Shown here piece after piece: positions 58,926-64,000 of a DNA stretch of 64,000 nucleotides. A program made the translations under genes and the position numbers. The stretch comes from Mycobacterium triplex. Lineage in GTDB: Bacteria; Actinomycetota; Actinomycetes; Mycobacteriales; Mycobacteriaceae. The number at the start of each line of letters is the position of its first letter. The stretch's first letter is position 1. The notes under the pieces are model-generated. The model worked only from the letters and a program-made list of their open reading frames with translations. It was not told the DNA's origin and searched no databases. The stretch spans positions 3,578,734 through 3,642,733 of the forward strand of contig NZ_HG964446.1 of NCBI RefSeq assembly GCF_000689255.1. Reading direction: 5' to 3'.

Positions 58926-59878
58926 TCCGGTGCACCCGGGCCGCCGCAGGCCGCCAGATAGTCGGCATAGTTCCAGCTTTTCAAGAACTCCTGGCCGGCG
59001 ACCAATCCGCGCTGGTAGAGGGCGTCGCGCTGGTCGGCGGTGATGTCGAAGTCGATCGGGCTCACCTCCTCGGCGGGTACGAAGATGGTGCGCCGCACCG
59101 TGCAGGGATCGTCGATGTAGGCGTTGTCCTGATTGCTCACCAACGTCTCGATCGCGGCGATGCCCAACGAAACCGGACCATGCACCGGATGGGTGGGCGG
59201 AATGCCCGGCCGCGCCGAGAGCCGGACCCCGAACGTCGGCCACCGCGGCTGGGGCCGGTCGAACAGCGCCACCGGAAAGCTCGACAACAGCCCGCCGTCG
59301 ACCCACGTGGCGCCGGCGACCCGCACCGGCTCGAACACGTACGGAATAGCCGCCGAGGCGTGCACCGCACGTGCCACCGAGAATTCGTTCGGGTCGATCC
59401 CGTAGGAGTCCAGATCCCACGGGATGCGCACCAGCCGCCGACGGGACAGATCGCTGGCGGTGACGACCAGCGACCAGGCAAACTGCTCGGGTTCCTCGCC
59501 GGTGTGCAAATCACCGAAGGTCCGCACTCCGAGGTCGCCGAGCAGGCCGGCCAGCAGGTGCTCGAGATAGGCGCCCCGATAGACGCCATCCGATACCAGC
59601 AGCGACAGACCCCCACCGATCAGCGGTACGTGGCCGAGCACGTTGCGGTCCAAGAACTTTCGGTAGTCCAGCGAGCGCATGATCTCGGCGAGCCGGGTCA
59701 GTGGTTCGCCCGCCGCCTGCAGGGCGGCCACCAGCGACGCGACGATCGCACCCGCGCTCGTCCCGGCGACGCGCGGAAACCGATAACCGGCCGCGGCCAG
59801 CGCGTCCACCGCCCCGACCAGTCCGATGCCCCGGACGCCACCGCCCTGGCAGACCAGATCGACGGGTTCGGTGCTCAT
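58922..59878 (-). CDS. Patatin-like phospholipase (Rv2037c-like)
   Basis: The 318-residue protein has the oxyanion loop CQGGGVRGIG, the nucleophile GTSAGA and the Asp of the dyad in VDGGLLSSFP. It cleaves acyl esters of lipids. Its ATG overlaps the stop of the ABC ATPase by four bases (59875-59878). A patatin next to a sugar ABC operon is the arrangement of Rv2037c-Rv2041c in M. tuberculosis, so it may process lipids or glycolipids linked to that importer. Confidence 0.9.
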   Translation of the reverse strand: MSTEPVDLVCQGGGVRGIGLVGAVDALAAAGYRFPRVAGTSAGAIVASLVAALQAAGEPLTRLAEIMRSLDYRKFLDRNVLGHVPLIGGGLSLLVSDGVYRGAYLEHLLAGLLGDLGVRTFGDLHTGEEPEQFAWSLVVTASDLSRRRLVRIPWDLDSYGIDPNEFSVARAVHASAAIPYVFEPVRVAGATWVDGGLLSSFPVALFDRPQPRWPTFGVRLSARPGIPPTHPVHGPVSLGIAAIETLVSNQDNAYIDDPCTVRRTIFVPAEEVSPIDFDITADQRDALYQRGLVAGQEFLKSWNYADYLAACGGPGAPD

Positions 59879-60945
59879 GAGAGGCGCTCGCCGTCGACGC
59901 CGAAGAAATGCACGTGCCCGACCTCTGGATGCAACCGCACCCGACTGCCCTTCTGGGGCGGATTGCGCCCGTCGGCGCGGGCGACGACGTCTTGATCGAT
60001 TGCCTTCGCGGAGTCGGTGATGCGGCCATACAGATAGGCGTCGGCTCCGAGCTCCTCGACGACGTCGACCTCCATCTCGACACCGAGGCCGCCCAGCTCA
60101 AAGTGCTCCGGACGGACGCCTACCACGATCTCACTCGCCCTGTCGGCAATGCCGCGAGGTAGCTGGATCGGCCAATCCCCCAGCGACACGGCGGAATCCA
60201 CGATCGGCAACCTGAACAGGTTCATCGCGGGCGACCCGATGAATCCGGCCACGAACACGTTGGCGGGATTGCGATAGAGCTCGCGCGGCGCCGCGAACTG
60301 CTGCAGCACGCCGTCGCGTAGCACCGCCACGCGATCACCCATGGTCATGGCCTCGACCTGGTCGTGCGTGACGTACACCGTCGTGGTCTCAAGCCGCCGC
60401 TGCAACGCGGCGATCTGGTTGCGGGTTTGCACCCGCAGTTTGGCGTCGAGATTCGACAGCGGCTCGTCCATCAGGAATACCTGCGGGCGCCGCACGATCG
60501 CGCGTCCCATCGCCACTCGCTGACGTTGCCCACCGGAGAGGTCCTTGGGTTTGCGATCCAGATATGGTTCCAGATCAAGCAATTTCGCCGCGGCGAGAAC
60601 CCGGTCGGTGATCTCAGCCTTCGGGGTCTTCGCGATCTTCAACGCGAAACCCATGTTCTGTGCGACCGTCATATGCGGGTACAGCGCGTAGTTCTGGAAC
60701 ACCATCGCCACATCGCGATCCTTGGGATCGACATGGGTCACGTCGCGCGCGCCAATGCGGACACAGCCGGCGTCCAGCGTCTCCAACCCCGCCACCATCC
60801 GCAGCGAGGTCGTCTTGCCACATCCCGATGGTCCGACCAGAACGACGAACTCGCCGTCACCGACCGACAAGTCGAGTCCATCCAGCGCGGGGCGTTCCGC
60901 GCCCGGGAAGTATCGCGTCGCTTGCTCCCAACTCACCGACGCCAC
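59875..60945 (-). CDS. Sugar ABC transporter ATPase (Rv2038c-like)
   Basis: The 356-residue protein has Walker A GPSGCGKTT, Q-loop VFQNYALYPHMTV, signature LSGGQRQRVAMGRAI, Walker B VFLMDEPLSNLDAKL and the H-loop VTHDQVEAMT. The C-terminal MalK/UgpC-type regulatory domain (VVGVRPEHFELGG) is complete. It is 3 bases from the permease gene upstream and overlaps the patatin gene downstream. Confidence 0.95.
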   Translation of the reverse strand: MASVSWEQATRYFPGAERPALDGLDLSVGDGEFVVLVGPSGCGKTTSLRMVAGLETLDAGCVRIGARDVTHVDPKDRDVAMVFQNYALYPHMTVAQNMGFALKIAKTPKAEITDRVLAAAKLLDLEPYLDRKPKDLSGGQRQRVAMGRAIVRRPQVFLMDEPLSNLDAKLRVQTRNQIAALQRRLETTTVYVTHDQVEAMTMGDRVAVLRDGVLQQFAAPRELYRNPANVFVAGFIGSPAMNLFRLPIVDSAVSLGDWPIQLPRGIADRASEIVVGVRPEHFELGGLGVEMEVDVVEELGADAYLYGRITDSAKAIDQDVVARADGRNPPQKGSRVRLHPEVGHVHFFGVDGERLS

Positions 60946-60948
60946 GGC

Positions 60949-61791
60949 TCACCCACCAAGCCCGGTCACGGCGATGCCGCGCACAAAGGAACGCTGCGCG
61001 ACCGCGTAGATGATCACCAACGGCACCATGATCATGATCGAGGCGGCCATGATGATCGGCCAGCGGGCGACGTACTCCCCCCGCAACCGCACCAGGCCGA
61101 GAGTCAGCGTGGCCAGGCTGTTGCGCTGAATCATCAACAGTGGCCACAGAAAGTCATTCCAGACGTTGACCCAGGTGAGCACCGCAAGCACCATCACGGC
61201 GGGTCTGGCATGGGGCAACAGAATCCGCCAGTAGATCTGCCACGGCGAGCAACCGTCGAGAATCGCGGCCTCCTCGAGATCGCTCGGCAGCGTTTGGAAG
61301 AACTGCCGCATCAGGTAGGTGCCGAACGCGCTGCCGAACAAGCCGGGCACGATCATCGCCCAGGGAGTATCGACCCATCCGACCGTCCGCATCAGGATGA
61401 ACTGCGGAATCACCGTCACGGTCAGCGGCACCATGAGCGTCCCCAGGTACAACACGAACAGCGTGTCGCGGCCGCGGAATTGCAGCCGCGCGAAGGCATA
61501 TCCGGCCAGTGAGCAGAAGAAGACCTGTCCGGCGGTCACGCATCCGGCGTACAGCACGGTGTTGAAGAACATCCGCCAGAACGGCATCACGTCGAACACC
61601 TCGGCGTAGTTCGACCACCGCGGGTGCGACGGCAGCAGGTTCGGCTCGCTGATCTCGCCCTCCCGCTTCAGCGAGCCGGACACCGCCCAGGCGATCGGGA
61701 AAAGCCAGCACCAGGCGATGGCGATCAGCGCGGTGTAGAGGACCACGGCGCGAAAAACACTGCGCTTGAACACTTTCTCAGCTAAGGCCAC
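60949..61791 (-). CDS. Sugar ABC transporter permease, MalG type (Rv2039c-like)
   Basis: The 280-residue protein has six membrane helices, the first being AVVLYTALIAIAWCWLFPIA. The EAA loop reads LEEAAILDGCSPWQIYWRIL and contacts the ATPase. It overlaps the partner permease gene by 14 bases at its start. The MalG-type short N-terminus and length are normal. Confidence 0.92.
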   Translation of the reverse strand: MALAEKVFKRSVFRAVVLYTALIAIAWCWLFPIAWAVSGSLKREGEISEPNLLPSHPRWSNYAEVFDVMPFWRMFFNTVLYAGCVTAGQVFFCSLAGYAFARLQFRGRDTLFVLYLGTLMVPLTVTVIPQFILMRTVGWVDTPWAMIVPGLFGSAFGTYLMRQFFQTLPSDLEEAAILDGCSPWQIYWRILLPHARPAVMVLAVLTWVNVWNDFLWPLLMIQRNSLATLTLGLVRLRGEYVARWPIIMAASIMIMVPLVIIYAVAQRSFVRGIAVTGLGG

Positions 61792-62752
61792 GCGAAGCCT
61801 CCCACGACCGCCGGTGCGTCAACCGCAACTGCACAATCGTCAATACCAGCAGAATCGCGAACATCACCCACGCCAGGGCCGACGCGTACCCGAATTCCAG
61901 GAACCAGAAAGCGTGCTGGAACAGCATGATCCCGAGCACATAGGTCGACGTCTCCGGGCCGCCGTTGGAACCGTTGAGCACATACACCATGTCGAACGCC
62001 TGGAACGCGTGGATGATCGAGATCACGACGACAAACGACACCGCACCGCGGATCAGCGGCACCGTGATCGACCAGAACTGCCGTATCTCCCCCGCGCCGT
62101 CGATTTTGGCTGCCTCGTAGACGGTTTGCGGCACTCCTTGCATCGCCGCCAGCAGGATGATGGTCGCGAACGGCACACTGCGCCACACCGAGAGCATGCA
62201 CAGCGAGGCCATCGCCCAGTTCGGGTCGACCAGCCACGGCACCGGACCCAGGCCCACCCAGCCGAGCATGATGTTGAGCAACCCGTTGTCGGTGTTGAAG
62301 ACGAACTGCCAGACGACCGCCAGCACCACCGACGATATCGCCAGGGGCATGAAGACGATGGTGCGAACAACGGCTATGCCCTTGGCTTTCCGGTTCAGCA
62401 CGGCCGCGACGACGAGACTTATGGCGACGGTGGGTATCACCGTTCCGAGGGTGAACACGATGGTGTTGCGGATCGCGATCAAGAACAACGGGTCGGTTGT
62501 GAAAAGGTCCGCGAAGTTCGCCCACCCCACGAACTTTGGTGGCGTGAACACGTCCCACTGCTGAAAGCTCATGTACAGCGAGAATCCGAGCGGAAACAGC
62601 ATGAACACTGCGACCGCGGCCAGGTTCGGCGCGACGAACAGGCGTCCGGCCCATGCGCGCCGCCGGGACGGATAGGGTCCCTGGGGACGGCGTTTCGCGG
62701 GGGCCGAGGTGAGCACGGCTGATTTGTCCACCGTGGTCATGAGCTTTGTCAT
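61778..62752 (-). CDS. Sugar ABC transporter permease, MalF/UgpA type (Rv2040c-like)
   Basis: The 324-residue protein has a charged cytoplasmic N-terminus of about 45 residues, six helices beginning LFVAPNLAAVAVFMLFPLGF, and the EAA loop YEAAKIDGAGEIRQFWSITV. It overlaps the lipoprotein gene by 4 bases (62749-62752) and the second permease by 14. Confidence 0.92.
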   Translation of the reverse strand: MTKLMTTVDKSAVLTSAPAKRRPQGPYPSRRRAWAGRLFVAPNLAAVAVFMLFPLGFSLYMSFQQWDVFTPPKFVGWANFADLFTTDPLFLIAIRNTIVFTLGTVIPTVAISLVVAAVLNRKAKGIAVVRTIVFMPLAISSVVLAVVWQFVFNTDNGLLNIMLGWVGLGPVPWLVDPNWAMASLCMLSVWRSVPFATIILLAAMQGVPQTVYEAAKIDGAGEIRQFWSITVPLIRGAVSFVVVISIIHAFQAFDMVYVLNGSNGGPETSTYVLGIMLFQHAFWFLEFGYASALAWVMFAILLVLTIVQLRLTHRRSWEASRGLS

Positions 62753-64000
62753 GGGCTTCGCAGCACCTCGTCAACTGCGACCGACAACTCGGTCAGCGAT
62801 GTCGCGGGGCGCGCGCCACGCAAGACGGGTCCCAAGTTGCGATCCATCAGCGCAACCACCTTTTCCCACGCCGGGGTCACCGGCAAGCCTTCGGAATGCG
62901 ACGGCCCGTCGGTGAGCACCGTGAGGTTGCGAATCCGCCGATGGGCCCTGGCGAATCCCTCCGAGGCCAGCACGGACCGCAACACCGGTACGAAGAGGCA
63001 GGATTCGGCGATGATCGCCTGGCCGATGGGACCGCAGGCGAACTTGACGAATTGCCAGGCCTGGTCCTTGTGTCGGCTGCTCGCCGAGATGGACAGTCCG
63101 GTGGTGCCGATGTTGGAGCGAGCGGGCTGCCCGCCGGGCAGCGACGGCCCCACCGGCAGCGGAGCGACATCGAAATCCAATTCCTCGGCACCGATAAAGG
63201 TCTGATATCGCCAGTGACCCCCCAGCGCGATCGCCGCCTTGCCCGCGGCGAACAGGTCGGGTGTCGACATCGACTGCACCTCGGACGCATTGGGTGCGAC
63301 CCTGTGCTTGTTCGACAGGTCGGCGTAAAACTGCACCGCCTCCATGAACGCCGGGTTGTCGAAATTGAAGTGGGTCGGATTGCGCCGCGGCGTCGCCCAC
63401 GGTACGCCATTGTTCATCGCGAACAATCCCGCCGAGTAGTACGAGACAAAAGTGTTGACGAAACCCCACTGCGTGACTCGCCCCGATCCGTCTCGTTTGG
63501 TCAACGCCTTGGCGGTGTCCAGGAATTCGGCGAAAGTCCACGGTTTGTCCCAGCCCGCCGGCGGGGGCGCCACACCCGCTTCCGCGAAGAGCCGCGTGTT
63601 GTAGAACAAGTAATTCCCGGACCACTGCTCCGGAAAGGCGGATTGCTCACCGTTGAACGCGAAGGTGTCATACAGCGGCGCGACGCTGTCCGCCTTCAAT
63701 TGGGCGGCGAAGTCTTGGTCGCGGGCCAAGTAGTCGTTCAGGTCCAGCAGCACTCCCCGCGCGGCCAACTCGGCATAGCTCAGCTCCCACGTCTGCAGCA
63801 CGTCGGGGCATTTGCCACCCGCGCAGAACGTGGACAACTGCTGCATCACGCCCGGCCCGGACCGCACCGCCCGAACCTTGATGTCGGGGTGGCGGCGCTG
63901 GAATTCGTCGACGACGCGCAGCCGGGCCGCGGCCTCGTCCGGGTTGGCGGCGAAGAAGAACGTCACCGCGTCGTCATCGGAAGCACAACCGCCGGCCCAC
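62749..64000 (-). CDS. Sugar-binding lipoprotein of the ABC importer, 5' end outside the window
   Basis: The frame extends past the in-frame GTG at 63966 and reads AGGCASDDDAVTFFFAANPD. The lipobox cysteine (AGGC) is encoded at 63985-63987, so the true start and most of the signal peptide lie beyond 64000. The mature protein of about 412 residues has the family 1 extracellular solute-binding fold (VDEFQRRHPDIKVRAVRSGP, CPDVLQTWELSYAELAARGV, PEQWSGNYLFYNTRLFAEAG). It would deliver a glycerophosphodiester or oligosaccharide to the two permeases. Confidence 0.9.
   Translation of the reverse strand, partial: WAGGCASDDDAVTFFFAANPDEAAARLRVVDEFQRRHPDIKVRAVRSGPGVMQQLSTFCAGGKCPDVLQTWELSYAELAARGVLLDLNDYLARDQDFAAQLKADSVAPLYDTFAFNGEQSAFPEQWSGNYLFYNTRLFAEAGVAPPPAGWDKPWTFAEFLDTAKALTKRDGSGRVTQWGFVNTFVSYYSAGLFAMNNGVPWATPRRNPTHFNFDNPAFMEAVQFYADLSNKHRVAPNASEVQSMSTPDLFAAGKAAIALGGHWRYQTFIGAEELDFDVAPLPVGPSLPGGQPARSNIGTTGLSISASSRHKDQAWQFVKFACGPIGQAIIAESCLFVPVLRSVLASEGFARAHRRIRNLTVLTDGPSHSEGLPVTPAWEKVVALMDRNLGPVLRGARPATSLTELSVAVDEVLRSP

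Noticed and set aside
60364..61512. A 382-codon open frame opposite the ABC ATPase and permease
   Set aside because: It crosses a real gene boundary and is His/Arg-rich, as shadow frames are.
1..64000. Search for CRISPR arrays, tRNA and rRNA genes
   Set aside because: No regularly spaced direct repeats and no cloverleaf or conserved rRNA segments were noticed by eye; a covariance-model scan was not possible.

Overview
The window reads as chromosomal DNA of a high-GC, non-tuberculous Mycobacterium. It has an MmpS/MmpL pair, a DevR/DevS (DosR/DosS) hypoxia system with its usual universal stress protein partner, a seven-iron ferredoxin, FabG3, DUF3349 and DUF3097 proteins, IdeR- and Zur-like boxes and a mycobacterial type sugar ABC operon. 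Genes are packed tightly with many 4-base ATGA/GTGA overlaps. No tRNA, rRNA, CRISPR array or intact insertion sequence was seen.

Layout. 0-5 kb is an accessory, partly decayed stretch: the 5' end of a MarR regulator, an internally deleted oxidoreductase remnant, a GMC oxidoreductase, a low-GC MpaB-type oxygenase and a perfect 147-bp tandem duplication. 5-9.5 kb holds a CobW-type metallochaperone behind a Zur-like box and flanked by three copies of one 13-bp palindrome, an AhpD-like protein divergent from a LysR regulator, a SigH-like sigma factor and a secreted cupin. 9.4-13.6 kb is a DNA alkylation module: ogt plus a 2OG-Fe(II) oxygenase facing an ECF sigma factor plus a second ogt. 13.7-18 kb is TetR-mmpS-mmpL with a shared TGCA-type operator. 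18-27 kb is a hypoxia island: fabG3, fdxA, devS, devR, two universal stress proteins, two Acg-like nitroreductases and an antiporter, with three DosR-type boxes.

27-45 kb is catabolic and lipid-related: two acyl-CoA dehydrogenases, a double-hotdog protein, three APH-type kinases, SDR/epimerase proteins, an alcohol dehydrogenase, SnoaL-like proteins and several TetR regulators. 45-49 kb is an aromatic ring-cleavage operon (extradiol dioxygenase, FAH-family hydrolase, flavin hydroxylase) facing a TetR gene across paired palindromes. 49-52.7 kb is a stress run: OsmC, a DszC-like acyl-CoA dehydrogenase relative, ECF sigma, zinc anti-sigma, and a universal stress protein behind a DosR box. 52.8-57 kb is the EfeUOB iron uptake operon with an IdeR-like box. 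57-64 kb carries small conserved proteins, a patatin and a sugar ABC importer whose lipoprotein runs off the window edge.

The most unusual points are the two-armed alkylation module with an N-terminally extended Ogt, the triple palindrome around cobW, the clustering of hypoxia genes, the operators shared by TetR regulators and their targets, and two genes whose 5' ends look one base short.
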